From an uncultured Pelagimonas sp. (GTDB lineage Bacteria; Pseudomonadota; Alphaproteobacteria; Rhodobacterales; Rhodobacteraceae): a DNA stretch of 64,000 nt. Below, piece after piece: positions 17,583 through 26,442 of the stretch. The translations under genes were made by a program, and so were the position numbers. The notes beneath the pieces were generated by a model. The model had not been told where the DNA came from. It saw only the letters and a program-made list of their open reading frames with translations, and made no database searches. Positions within the stretch are counted from its first letter, which is position 1. Each line of letters begins with the position of its first letter. The stretch spans positions 806,001-870,000 of the forward strand of contig CANMIH010000001.1 in the NCBI GenBank assembly GCA_947497905.1, given 5' to 3'.

Positions 17583-18917
17583 ATGCGATTTTTACCGGCC
17601 AAGAGCAGCGTCTCTTGGGGGGAGTTCTGGCAAACTTTAAAGTATTCCGACCGGTCGGCCAGTTTTGTGCGCCGCATGCCCAGCTACCGATTGCGACTGC
17701 TGCTGTTTCTCATTGTTTGCGTCGCTGTTCTTTGGGGGTTGATGGGGCGCGAGGACAAAGTTGGGCTGGTGTTTCACCCGTATTTTCCGGTTGTTGCGGG
17801 ACTTAGCCTTGCGGTTCTGGCTGTTGCAACGGTTCGCATCCAATTTGCGGTGTCCTGGCATCTTTGGTTCGCCACCGGTTTGGTTGGCATTGCTGGAGTT
17901 GTTTCAAGTTTAGTGCCGCTCTCGACACTGTCGCATTGCGCTTTGGCGCTAGTGTGCTTGTCACTGGGACAGCTGATGTCACGTCCTTACAAAGATCTGG
18001 CATTCTTGCTGACACTGGTTGGCCTCACATTGCCAGTAGTAGGGGTGCAGAGCTATCTGCTTGGGTTGGGCGCAGGTCATACACAACTCGGTACGTTGCT
18101 TCATTTCGCGCTGGCCGCCTTGGGGCTTTTGGCTTTGTCAGACTTCATTCGTCATCCCCGCTTGCGTGCGCTGCTGCGTAGCACGCCAGACGGGCGGTTG
18201 TTTCGACTGCAGTTGAAACTTTGGCTCTGTGTTTCTCTGGTGTTTACCGTGGTGCTCTGGCTTGATGTCGGAACCACGGCACAGTTTCTGCCAATCTATC
18301 TTGTCGTCTTGCTGTTTTTGGTGCTGGCTCAAATCGTCAGCTTTTCCAGCCGTTATGCGCGCCTGCTTGACCGGTCGCGTCGCGCGCAGGCCCAGCTCTT
18401 GCAGGATTTGGCGAGAGATGACCTGACCGGCGCTGCATCCCGCCGTGCCGCCGTTCATGCCTTTTACGAGATGTCTGACACTCATCGCCTGGGGGTCATT
18501 TTGATGGACCTCGACTATTTCAAAGCGGTCAATGACACCTACGGACATGAAACCGGGGATGATGTGCTCAAACGGGTTGTCGTGGCGCTGAAAGACGTTC
18601 TGGAACCCGGAGATGTCCTTGCGCGTTGGGGGGGCGAGGAGTTTCTGGTTCTGACGCGGTACCAAAGCCAAAGAGCACTCTTGTCCAAGGCGGATCGGTT
18701 CGGTGCAGCCATTCGCACGGTGCACATCCATCCCGATCACAGCTATCCCCTGACAGCGTCCATAGGCGTGCGTCTGGTGGATCCGGACAATGACCTAGAT
18801 CTAGAAGACCACGTCGCGGCCGCTGACCATGCGATGTATGAGGCCAAAGCCTCCGGCCGCAACCGGGTTGTGCTGAGCCTTAAGGAACAGGCCGAGCGGG
18901 ATGGCAGCAACGCCTGA
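17583..18917 (+). CDS. Membrane diguanylate cyclase (GGDEF domain)
   Basis: 444 residues. Six or seven transmembrane segments (about residues 38-250) lead by a short helix into a C-terminal GGDEF domain (about 275-435). The active-site loop reads WGGEEF near residues 348-353, with ILMDLDYFKAVNDTYGHETGD before it, so it should make cyclic di-GMP. Where the inhibitory I-site RxxD would be there is EPGD, so product inhibition at that site is probably lost. No ribosome site stands before the ATG, so the start is uncertain; M32 (17676) is another choice. A perfect CtrA-type site lies upstream. Confidence 0.9.
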   Translation: MRFLPAKSSVSWGEFWQTLKYSDRSASFVRRMPSYRLRLLLFLIVCVAVLWGLMGREDKVGLVFHPYFPVVAGLSLAVLAVATVRIQFAVSWHLWFATGLVGIAGVVSSLVPLSTLSHCALALVCLSLGQLMSRPYKDLAFLLTLVGLTLPVVGVQSYLLGLGAGHTQLGTLLHFALAALGLLALSDFIRHPRLRALLRSTPDGRLFRLQLKLWLCVSLVFTVVLWLDVGTTAQFLPIYLVVLLFLVLAQIVSFSSRYARLLDRSRRAQAQLLQDLARDDLTGAASRRAAVHAFYEMSDTHRLGVILMDLDYFKAVNDTYGHETGDDVLKRVVVALKDVLEPGDVLARWGGEEFLVLTRYQSQRALLSKADRFGAAIRTVHIHPDHSYPLTASIGVRLVDPDNDLDLEDHVAAADHAMYEAKASGRNRVVLSLKEQAERDGSNA

Positions 18918-18965
18918 GTTTCGCCATAAACTCCTGCTAGGGTGTAGCCAAAGCAGGAGAAAGCC

Positions 18966-19109
18966 ATGTCATCGGATAGATTGATCAGAATGATCATGCG
19001 TCAGTTCGGGAACCTGATTATTCGCAAGCTGGTCACCAAATTTGGCAGTGGGCCCAATGCGGGGCGCCAGATCAACCAGATGCGCCGCATGATGCGCTGG
19101 ATGCGTTAA
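18966..19109 (+). CDS. Small basic protein of 47 residues
   Basis: Reads MSSDRLIRMIMRQFGNLI..., ends RRMMRWMR and is rich in arginine and methionine with one glycine-containing turn (FGSGPNAGRQ). A perfect AGGAG site lies six bases before the ATG, which strongly supports translation. Its TAA overlaps the stop of the convergent dCTP deaminase gene (shared TTAA). An amphipathic basic helix could bind membrane or nucleic acid, but I do not recognise a function. Confidence 0.65.
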   Translation: MSSDRLIRMIMRQFGNLIIRKLVTKFGSGPNAGRQINQMRRMMRWMR

Positions 19110-20191
19110 ACCGATCCGCTGCGAAAATGCTTTGAAAGCTTCAGGCCCTGTCCCTGATAGTTGGAGGCAATGCCAACGCCATAAAGCTGTTGCGGCACCT
19201 CTGACATGTGCTCATAGACCAAACGGCCAACCGTCTGGCCATGTTCGAGCACAAAAGGCGCCTCGTGACAGCGCACCTCAAGCACGCCACGTGCGCCTGT
19301 CCCGCCGGCTTGAGCGTGACCAAAACCCGGATCAAAGAACCCGGCATAATGAACGCGGAATTCCCCGACCATCGCCAGATACGGCGCCATCTCGGCGGCA
19401 TAGCCCGGCGGAATATGAACCGCTTCGCGGCTGACCAGAATGTAAAACGCGCCCGGGTCCAGAACCAGTTGACCTTTGGTGGTGCGCAGGGGCTCCCAGA
19501 ATTCTTCCGGCGCATAATGCCCGATGAGATCGAGGTCGATCACCCCGGTGTGCGGTTTCGCGCGGTAGCCGACCAGATCGCCCTCAGCGGGCTCTAGATC
19601 GACGGAGAAGCCCAACCCCTGCGAAATCACCGCTGGACCGCCAGCAACAAGCGTGTCGCTGTTGTGTAGAGTTTGCAATTCACCGTCGGTGAGAACAGCC
19701 TGCCCCTGACGGAAGCGGATCTGGTTCAGGCGCATACCGGGACGGACCAGCACAGAGAAGGAGCGGGGGCAGATCTCGGCGTAAAGCGGCCCCTGATATC
19801 CCGCCGGAATGCGATCAAATTCGACACCGCCATCGGTGATCACGCGCGTCAGGAGATCCAGACGCCCGGTTGAGCTTTTGGCATTGGCGATGGCCTGTGT
19901 GGCGGAATCCAAGTTGAGGTGTTCGCACAGCGGCACCACATAAACCGCGCCTTTTTCAAGCACCGCCCCATGAGTGAGATCGATGCGATGCATTTCAAAC
20001 TCTTCTAGACGGCCCGCGACGCTACGCCCTTCTCCGGCCAGAAAGGAGGCGCGAACGCGGTAGGCGATGTTGCCCAGGCGCAGGTCAAGGCTGGCGGGTT
20101 GGATCTGGCCGTCAACAAAGGGGGTCGCGGCAGACAGCGCGCCCGAGGCGATCAATGTTTCGATTTGTTGGCTTGCCAAAACACCGGTCAT
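19106..20191 (-). CDS. 2'-deoxycytidine 5'-triphosphate deaminase, double-length type
   Basis: 361 residues, about twice the length of ordinary Dcd. The N-terminal half has FVDGQIQPASLDLRLG, the Dcd/dUTPase pattern that builds the active site. A second related beta-barrel repeats in the C-terminal half, with PGAFYILVSREAVHIPPGYAAEM and the Dcd-like HYAGFFDPGFG. It converts dCTP to dUTP for thymidylate synthesis. Proteins of this size and order occur in alphaproteobacteria and are annotated with this activity. It stands alone on the minus strand with the small protein gene facing it. Confidence 0.88.
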   Translation of the reverse strand: MTGVLASQQIETLIASGALSAATPFVDGQIQPASLDLRLGNIAYRVRASFLAGEGRSVAGRLEEFEMHRIDLTHGAVLEKGAVYVVPLCEHLNLDSATQAIANAKSSTGRLDLLTRVITDGGVEFDRIPAGYQGPLYAEICPRSFSVLVRPGMRLNQIRFRQGQAVLTDGELQTLHNSDTLVAGGPAVISQGLGFSVDLEPAEGDLVGYRAKPHTGVIDLDLIGHYAPEEFWEPLRTTKGQLVLDPGAFYILVSREAVHIPPGYAAEMAPYLAMVGEFRVHYAGFFDPGFGHAQAGGTGARGVLEVRCHEAPFVLEHGQTVGRLVYEHMSEVPQQLYGVGIASNYQGQGLKLSKHFRSGSV

Positions 20192-20349
20192 GTCGCGCTC
20201 CTAGATTGGTTGTCTGACTGAATAACAACCGTGCTTTGGAACGCAACAGAATTTGAAAGTCTTTCAAGTCTACAACGAAAAGCGGCAGAGGCGGGTGCCT
20301 CTGCCGTGCTTTAGGATCAAAGGGCAAGTCCTTGACAAGTCGGTGTATT

Positions 20350-20426
20350 TGGTCGGGCTAGCAGGACTCGAACCTGCGACCTTCCGTCCCCCAGACGGAC
20401 GCGCTACCAGACTGCGCCATAGCCCG
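20350..20426 (-). tRNA. tRNA-Pro (anticodon GGG)
   Basis: On the minus strand the acceptor arm CGGGCTA pairs with TAGCCCG. The D arm is GCGC-AGTCTGGTA-GCGC, the anticodon stem is TCCGT/ACGGA with loop CTGGGGG (anticodon GGG), and the T arm is GCAGG-TTCGAGT-CCTGC. Discriminator A and CCA are encoded. All four stems pair fully. Confidence 0.97.
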
Positions 20427-20484
20427 ACTTGTCCGCCTGTCATACTATTATTACCGACGGGGGCAAGCCCAAAACTGAACTTTT

Positions 20485-21585
20485 TTAGTCTAACGGCTGA
20501 GTTGGTCGCTGATAATGCTGCGCAAGAGACCGAACCGCGACAAGATGCGGGAGAAGGTCCTGTTTGTGCTGTTCGGAAAGGGGACCAAGCTTGGACAAAA
20601 GGGTCAAAACACCTGCGCTGCGCTCGGGAGTTTCGACCTCGTCTTGATCAGTATCTGCTTCCGCCTGCAAAAGAATCGGATCTTGCTCAGGCTCAGTCTC
20701 AGTCGAGACTTCCAGAGCGTCGTCCGGTGTTTCCAGGGCGTCGGCTGGCACGTCTAGATCTTCAGATGTGGGCTGTTCGAAGACAAGCGTATCAACTTGG
20801 TCCGATGTCTCGCCGGGCACTGGTGGTTCAGCGAGAACCTGCACGACGTCCTCAGCCTCAGCCTCAACTTCAAGCTCAACCTCTGCCTCAGGTTCTGCCA
20901 ATTCCGTTTCCGTAACAACCTCGCTCAGCGATTCAGGCTCTGAGACTTGATTTTCCAGCTCGATGTTCCCGCCATGAAGTTCACCTTCATCACCGGCGAC
21001 AGGCTGAGGCATGTCATTTTCAGCTGTATTGCCTGTTTCCTCAGAAACCTGAGGTGTTCCGACACTGTCTTCCGGAGCGCGAGGAGATCCCAACCAAGGA
21101 TCATCTTCCATGTCGATTAGGTCATCTGATTCCGCAGAGATCGAATGCACCGCGTCCAAATCCGCAAACAAATCAGGCGTATGAGGTTCGGTCCGCGTAG
21201 GCTGGCGTCGCTGTGTCTCTTCCGACGGAAATGAGACAACTTCGCTCTCGTGATCGTCGATATCGACCTCTGTGTAGGGCGCATCTTCGATCGTTGCGCC
21301 GTCACCCTCGCTCAGATGCGCGGAGAGACCCGCGACGTGGCGCACCCCTTGCTCACGCAGGATTTTCTGCACCCCTTTGATGGTCATGCCATCTTCGTGC
21401 AGTAATTTCTTGATCCCGCCCAGCAACTCCATGTCGCCGGGACGATAATACCGACGCCCGCCCGCCCGTTTGACCGGTTTGACCTGCGAAAACTTGCTTT
21501 CCCAAAAGCGCAATACATGCGCAGGCGTGTCGAGCCATTCCGCAACTTCCGAAATTGTGCGGAATGCTTCGCGGGATTTCGCCAT
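20485..21585 (-). CDS. MerR-family regulator with long acidic tail
   Basis: 366 residues. The N-terminal 75 residues form a MerR-type winged helix ([25 protein letters not shown], then [14 protein letters not shown]). Residues from about 100 to 335 are disordered and very rich in glutamate, aspartate, valine and proline. A short conserved C-terminus follows ([29 protein letters not shown]). It lies ten bases after ihfA in a fixed alphaproteobacterial order. There are no metal-binding cysteines of classical MerR sensors. The target is unknown; the acidic middle may bind other proteins. Confidence 0.88.
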   Translation of the reverse strand: MAKSREAFRTISEVAEWLDTPAHVLRFWESKFSQVKPVKRAGGRRYYRPGDMELLGGIKKLLHEDGMTIKGVQKILREQGVRHVAGLSAHLSEGDGATIEDAPYTEVDIDDHESEVVSFPSEETQRRQPTRTEPHTPDLFADLDAVHSISAESDDLIDMEDDPWLGSPRAPEDSVGTPQVSEETGNTAENDMPQPVAGDEGELHGGNIELENQVSEPESLSEVVTETELAEPEAEVELEVEAEAEDVVQVLAEPPVPGETSDQVDTLVFEQPTSEDLDVPADALETPDDALEVSTETEPEQDPILLQAEADTDQDEVETPERSAGVLTLLSKLGPLSEQHKQDLLPHLVAVRSLAQHYQRPTQPLD

Positions 21586-21595
21586 ATTTTATGCC

Positions 21596-21898
21596 TCAGC
21601 TTTTATTGCCAGCCGCCACACGATCTTTCATCAGATGTGAGGGGCGGAAGGTAAGCACCCGCCGCGGCTGGATTGGTACTTCTTCGCCGGTCTTCGGGTT
21701 ACGCCCGACGCGTGCGGCTTTGTCACGAACTGAAAACGTCCCAAAGGACGAGATCTTGACCTGTTCTCCGTCAACCAGTGAATCCGACATATGCTGGAGA
21801 ACCGACTCAACCAGATCGGCGCTTTCGTTACGCGATAACCCAACTTCGCGGAACACGGCCTCACTTAGATCCATGCGCGTCAAGGTCTTCTCACCCAT
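21596..21898 (-). CDS. ihfA: Integration host factor subunit alpha
   Basis: 100-residue DNA-bending protein of the HU/IHF family, working as a heterodimer with IhfB. It opens [23 protein letters not shown] and has the beta-arm core [24 protein letters not shown]. The DNA-intercalating proline sits in the [14 protein letters not shown] region. The ATG has GGGAGGG upstream. It lies between fabH and the merR gene in the same direction. Confidence 0.95.
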   Translation of the reverse strand: MGEKTLTRMDLSEAVFREVGLSRNESADLVESVLQHMSDSLVDGEQVKISSFGTFSVRDKAARVGRNPKTGEEVPIQPRRVLTFRPSHLMKDRVAAGNKS

Positions 21899-22009
21899 TA
21901 CAATCCCTCCCGGTTTTCCTAAGAGCTTAGGCGACAGGCAAAAGCCAAGTCAATATCAATGACTTGGCTAAAGGCGTTTGAAGCGCGTGAATATTGCTCA
22001 GAAAGCGCT

Positions 22010-22981
22010 TTACCAGCGCAGGACGACAGCACCCCAGGCCAATCCACCACCGATTGCTTCGGTGACGATCAAATCGCCGGGTTTGATCTGCCCGCGCTGC
22101 TTGCCAACGGAAAGCGCGAGAGGAATCGAGGCCGCCGAAGTGTTGCCGTGATCCTGAACCGTGACAACGACATTATCCATCGACAGGCCCAGCTTTTTAG
22201 CAGTACCCGCAATGATCCGGATATTGGCCTGATGGGGCACAATCCAGTCAATGTCATCCGCACCCATATCTGCTTTTTCCAAGGCAGTACGGGCAGTTGA
22301 GGCAAGTTTCTCAACTGCGTGACGGAACACTTCTTTGCCCTGCATACGCAGGTGTCCGGTGGTGTTTGTGCTGACGCCGCCATCGACATACAGAATGTCT
22401 TTGTGACGACCGTCCGAGTTCAGATCTGTCGACAGAATGCCGCGATCGTCTTTTGTACCTGCGCCGTCCTGTGCTTCCAGCAAAAGCGCGCCTGCACCGT
22501 CTCCAAACAGCACGCAGGTGCCACGATCGGTCCAGTCCATAATGCGCGAGAATGTTTCTGCACCAATCACCAGCACACGTTTGGCCTGACCGGACAAAAT
22601 TAAGGCATTTGCATTGGTCAGAGCATATACAAAGCCCGCGCAGACCGCCTGAATGTCAAAAGCAAAGCCGCGAGTAATGCCCAGTTTGGCCTGAACCATG
22701 GTGGCAGAGGAGGGGAATGTCAGGTCGGCAGTAGAGGTCGCGACGACAATGGCGTCGACATCATCAGGCTCAAGCCCCGCATCTGCAAGCGCGGCTTTGG
22801 CGGCGTGAACGGCCAGATCTGAGGTGGTCTCCCCGTCCGCCGCAAAGTGGCGACGCTCGATACCAGAGCGGGCACGAATCCATTCGTCGCTGGTGTCCAG
22901 CGTCTTTTCAAATTCCGCATTTTCTACAATGCGTTCCGGCAGATAATGCCCAACCCCGATAACGGTGGCGCGAGTCGTCAT
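22010..22981 (-). CDS. fabH: Beta-ketoacyl-ACP synthase III
   Basis: 323-residue condensing enzyme that starts fatty-acid synthesis from acetyl-CoA and malonyl-ACP. The catalytic triad is visible: Cys114 in DIQAVCAGF, His in VPHQANIRI (about residue 250), and Asn in DHGNTSAASIPLAL. The ATG overlaps the plsX stop by four bases (ATGA), showing coupled translation. Downstream are ihfA and the merR gene. Confidence 0.96.
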   Translation of the reverse strand: MTTRATVIGVGHYLPERIVENAEFEKTLDTSDEWIRARSGIERRHFAADGETTSDLAVHAAKAALADAGLEPDDVDAIVVATSTADLTFPSSATMVQAKLGITRGFAFDIQAVCAGFVYALTNANALILSGQAKRVLVIGAETFSRIMDWTDRGTCVLFGDGAGALLLEAQDGAGTKDDRGILSTDLNSDGRHKDILYVDGGVSTNTTGHLRMQGKEVFRHAVEKLASTARTALEKADMGADDIDWIVPHQANIRIIAGTAKKLGLSMDNVVVTVQDHGNTSAASIPLALSVGKQRGQIKPGDLIVTEAIGGGLAWGAVVLRW

Positions 22982-24090
22982 GATTGCTTCTGGTCCTTTT
23001 GATCGGCGCCATCCTGCGCAAGCTGAGTGGCAGACGCAACCCGTGCTGCCAATCTATCGCCAAAACCCGCCTGTGCGAGCTCAAAGGCCAATTTCACAGC
23101 TGCAGAAACCCCTGTGGCGTCAGCTGAGCCATGGCTTTTGACCACAGTGCCGTTCAGCCCAAGGAAAACGCCCCCGTTCACACGGCGCGGATCGATACGC
23201 TTTTGCAGGCGACGCAGCGAAGTCAGTGCCAATAGAGAGGCAATGCGCGAGAGCGGGGAATAGGCAAAGGCCTGACGGAGCAAGTCGCCAATCAACGAGG
23301 CTGTGCCTTCGCCGGTTTTCAGCGCGATGTTGCCGGTAAACCCATCGGTGACAATCACGTCACAGCGGTCGCCCGGGATGTCTCCACCTTCAACAAAACC
23401 TACAAATTCAAATTGGCCGCGCTCTGCATGATTGGCAATCAGGTCATGGGCTTCTTTGAGTTCAGCCCGGCCTTTGTGCTCTTCGGTTCCGACATTGAGC
23501 AGGCCAATACGCGGTGTCTTAAGCTCAAGGCCATTGCGGGCATACGAGGCCCCCATCAAGGCATATTGCAAAAGATCCTGTGCATCGGCGCGAATATCGG
23601 CGCCGACATCCAGCATGACATTAAAGCCCTGCGGGTTGCGTGATGGCCAGAGGATCGCGATGGCAGGTCGGTTCACACCGGGCAATTTGCGCAGGCGGAT
23701 CATCGACAGCGCCATCAGGGCACCGGTATTGCCACAGCTGACAGCGACGGTGGCCTCACCGTTGCGGACTGATTCCACAGTCGACCACATCGACGTGCCT
23801 TTGCCATGGCGCATGACCTGGCTTGGCTTGTCGTCCATGGTCACGACACCCGCAGCATCGCGGATCTCGCAGCGGCCGTCCAACGCACGTTTGCGCGCGA
23901 CCAGTTTCTCTAGCTCGGCCTTGGGGCCGTGCAGCAGAAAGGCAAGCTCAGGATTCTTCTTGGCAGAATGTGAAATGCCGGCGACTACTGTCGCCGGCCC
24001 CCGGTCGCCGCCCATGGCGTCGACGGAAATCACGATCCGGCCCGAGGTGCTTGCCGCTTGTGAAGGTGTCTGATCCTTCAAAGAGGTCAT
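22978..24090 (-). CDS. plsX: Phosphate acyltransferase PlsX
   Basis: 370-residue peripheral membrane enzyme that makes acyl-phosphate from acyl-ACP for phosphatidic acid synthesis. Motifs: ISVDAMGGDRGPATVVAG near the N-terminus, ALMALSMIRLRKLPGVNRPAIA, GLLNVGTEEHKG, and VTDGFTGNIALKTGEGTA. It sits between rpmF and fabH, the usual order, and is cotranscribed with both. Slightly long at the N-terminus; the ATG at 24090 is the best choice. Confidence 0.95.
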   Translation of the reverse strand: MTSLKDQTPSQAASTSGRIVISVDAMGGDRGPATVVAGISHSAKKNPELAFLLHGPKAELEKLVARKRALDGRCEIRDAAGVVTMDDKPSQVMRHGKGTSMWSTVESVRNGEATVAVSCGNTGALMALSMIRLRKLPGVNRPAIAILWPSRNPQGFNVMLDVGADIRADAQDLLQYALMGASYARNGLELKTPRIGLLNVGTEEHKGRAELKEAHDLIANHAERGQFEFVGFVEGGDIPGDRCDVIVTDGFTGNIALKTGEGTASLIGDLLRQAFAYSPLSRIASLLALTSLRRLQKRIDPRRVNGGVFLGLNGTVVKSHGSADATGVSAAVKLAFELAQAGFGDRLAARVASATQLAQDGADQKDQKQS

Positions 24091-24114
24091 AATACTGGGC
24101 CTGGATTGTTTAAA

Positions 24115-24321
24115 TTATGCCGCGTCTTCGTCCAGCTCGACTTCATCAGCCTGAGCTACGATTTCACGATCTGCATAGTGGCCACACGAAGGGCACACGT
24201 GGTGGGGGCGCTTAAGCTCACCACAGTTGGTGCATTCGTTTGGATTCGCTGCAACCAGAGCGTCGTGTGCGCGACGGTTGTTGCGGCGCGATTTCGAAAC
24301 TTTGTTCTGCTGAACAGCCAT
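24115..24321 (-). CDS. rpmF: 50S ribosomal protein L32
   Basis: 68 residues, basic N-terminus [20 protein letters not shown], then a zinc ribbon with cysteines at residues 30, 33, 43 and 46 (CTNC and CPSC). The acidic tail is normal for alphaproteobacterial L32. Followed after 24 bases by plsX. Confidence 0.96.
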   Translation of the reverse strand: MAVQQNKVSKSRRNNRRAHDALVAANPNECTNCGELKRPHHVCPSCGHYADREIVAQADEVELDEDAA

Positions 24322-24473
24322 GTCTCAACCTCATTTATTGTGCATGGGGCAGGGACAACTGCCCGATTTTCGGGGTGTTGCGACGCCCTAGTGTAAAGTG
24401 CGAAACAACACAAGGTGTTTCATCTCATGAAGGCGCGAAAATACGCAGAAACGTTAAAAGAGCAAGAGGTAAA

Positions 24474-25040
24474 TCACACCTCATCATCGTCTGAGCGCAT
24501 TTTTTCTCGCAACCCGGCCAAACCGGCAAATGGTTTGATCTCGTCTTCTTCTATAGGGGCTACGCCATCTTCCGTAAACTGCGCCGAGCCAAGGTCAGCC
24601 CCCTCTTTGCGGGGATAGCTGGGCAGAGCAAGTGAGAGCGCCTCAGTCATCACCATGTCCAGATCAATTGCGTCTTCGAGAACTTCGGTGCTGTCGTCTT
24701 CGGGCACTTCAGTTTCGGATCCGGCTTCGATGTCTTCCAGTTCGCTTTGGGGGACAAAGTGGCGCAAAACCTCGGTGTCGATCCGAGTCGTGACCGGTTC
24801 GAGCGTGACAATGCAGCTTTGAACGACGGTCGCGCCAAGTTTACCAGCCACTTTCCACCCTTTTTTGCCCTTCGGCGTAATTTCACCGACGAACCGCAGT
24901 TTGCGCACGGATCCGATGTCCAAATCACGTGCCAAAGCCTGTCTTGCTTCGGCATTTGGCTCGAGCAAGAACTGAGTTGCACTGGTGTTGCGCAGCTCTG
25001 AAACGGCGAATTTGGTGGCGGTGGGGCGAGTTGCAGGCAT
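24474..25040 (-). CDS. DUF177 (YceD) family protein
   Basis: 188 residues. The family core VQSCIVTLEPVTTRIDTEVLRHFVP is followed by a strongly acidic segment and the conserved region MVMTEALSLALPSYPRKEGA. Members lie next to rpmF across bacteria and are linked to 23S rRNA or ribosome maturation, and the position here agrees. The gap to rpmF is 152 bases, so they may use separate promoters. The cysteine of the core is kept, but the paired CxxC of some members is absent. Confidence 0.88.
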   Translation of the reverse strand: MPATRPTATKFAVSELRNTSATQFLLEPNAEARQALARDLDIGSVRKLRFVGEITPKGKKGWKVAGKLGATVVQSCIVTLEPVTTRIDTEVLRHFVPQSELEDIEAGSETEVPEDDSTEVLEDAIDLDMVMTEALSLALPSYPRKEGADLGSAQFTEDGVAPIEEDEIKPFAGLAGLREKMRSDDDEV

Positions 25041-25129
25041 TGTGGTGGGGTTTTCCTGTGCTTGAACGGCTGGCTATCCTTATGTAAGCGAATAGGTGGC
25101 GAATGAAGCCAAGGCAAGAGGTGCGGAAG

Positions 25130-25588
25130 ATGCGCAGCGTAAAGAGAGCAGCAAAACTGTCAGTGGCCGGTCTGGCGATTGTGGTCCTGGGAGGATGCGC
25201 CGCGCAGGTGCGCCAACATGGGTATGTCCCGGAAGAGGCAGACCTTCAGCAGATTGTGCCGGGTGTCGATACCCGCGCCACCGTAGAGGATCTGGTCGGG
25301 GTTCCAACCTCTGCCGGGGTCCTGAATGATTCCGGATTTTATTATATTCAGTCTCAGGTACGTCACTACGGATGGAACCGCCCCGAAGTGATCGATCGCG
25401 AGGTCGTGGCCGTAAGCTTCGATAGCGCAGGGGTCGTCGAAAACATCACCACTTATGGCCTGGAAGACGGTAAGGTGGTTGCATTGAACCGTCGCGTTAC
25501 CAAAAGTGGCGATGGTGAAATCAGCTTTATTCGCAAGCTGTTTGGCAACATTGGTGGCCTGAGCCTCAGCGGTTTGACCGGAAACTGA
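25130..25588 (+). CDS. bamE: Outer-membrane assembly lipoprotein BamE
   Basis: 152 residues with a lipoprotein signal peptide ending in the lipobox LGGC (cysteine 23). The SmpA/OmlA fold follows: IVPGVDTRATVEDLVGVPTSAGVL, then FYYIQSQV and the beta sheet VAVSFDSAGVVENITTYG. It is the small periplasm-facing subunit of the BAM complex that inserts outer-membrane proteins. The ATG at 25130 has GGAAG upstream; an ATG at 25103 would add nine residues before the signal peptide. Divergent from the DUF177 gene. Confidence 0.92.
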   Translation: MRSVKRAAKLSVAGLAIVVLGGCAAQVRQHGYVPEEADLQQIVPGVDTRATVEDLVGVPTSAGVLNDSGFYYIQSQVRHYGWNRPEVIDREVVAVSFDSAGVVENITTYGLEDGKVVALNRRVTKSGDGEISFIRKLFGNIGGLSLSGLTGN

Positions 25589-25679
25589 TCCGGGACCAGA
25601 ACCTGTCATGAGAGTGTCACAGGTCACGGGCATTGGGGCGCAAGCAATTGAGCCACAGCGCGAGACAAAGGATGCTCTT

Positions 25680-26411
25680 ATGATCACGCTTCATCGCGGA
25701 CGCTATCTCGCGCGTCTGGCCCAGGGGCCAGACGACATCGCAGCGGCTCAGAGGCTGCGGGGCATTGCCTTTCACGGTGAAGATCGGGTGGACGCGGATG
25801 CGTTTGACCTTGCTTGTGACCATGTTCTGGTCATCGACACCCGCACCGATGAACTTGTGTGTTGCTTTCGATTTTTGCCTTTGCCCAATGGCGCAGAGAT
25901 CGGGCGAAGCTATTCGGCGCAGTATTACGAACTGTCCAGTCTGAAGGATTTTTCGGGGCCGATGGTTGAGATGGGGCGATTCTGTATCCACCCGGACAAC
26001 TCGGACCCGGATGTCCTGCGTGTCGCCTGGGGCGCGATGACGGCCTATGTCGATGCGCAGGGGGTCGAGCTTTTGTTTGGCTGCGCCTCGTTCTCAGGGA
26101 CGGACGCGAAACAATATTATGATTCTTTTGCGATGCTCAAAGCCCGGCACCTTGCTCCGAAACGGTGGCTACCGCGGGTCAAAGCGCCAAATGTTTTCCA
26201 ATTTGCCCAAAGGTTGCGCCGCAAACCTGATGCCAAGCAGGCCATGCTGCGGATGCCACCTTTGTTGCGCACCTATCTGATGATGGGGGGCTGGGTCAGC
26301 GACCATGCGGTGGTGGATACGCAGATGAACACCCTGCATGTTTTCACCGGGGTTGAGATCGCTCGCATTCCCCCGGCCCGGAAACGGCTGCTGCGCGCAG
26401 TTGCGGGTTGA
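25680..26411 (+). CDS. olsB: OlsB-type ornithine N-acyltransferase (GNAT fold)
   Basis: 243 residues matching the acyltransferase group that includes L-ornithine N-alpha-acyltransferase, the first step of phosphorus-free ornithine lipid synthesis. Seen: RYLARLAQGPDDIAAAQRLR, the VEMGRFCIHP motif, and LLFGCASFSGTD, all arranged as in OlsB. Start at 25680 has AAAGGA at eight bases. Marine roseobacters make aminolipids of this type. The usual O-acyltransferase partner olsA is not adjacent here. The substrate amino acid is inferred from the family. Confidence 0.85.
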   Translation: MITLHRGRYLARLAQGPDDIAAAQRLRGIAFHGEDRVDADAFDLACDHVLVIDTRTDELVCCFRFLPLPNGAEIGRSYSAQYYELSSLKDFSGPMVEMGRFCIHPDNSDPDVLRVAWGAMTAYVDAQGVELLFGCASFSGTDAKQYYDSFAMLKARHLAPKRWLPRVKAPNVFQFAQRLRRKPDAKQAMLRMPPLLRTYLMMGGWVSDHAVVDTQMNTLHVFTGVEIARIPPARKRLLRAVAG

Positions 26412-26442
26412 CGTGAGCGCGCGGCTTGCCTAGCTCCGGCAC

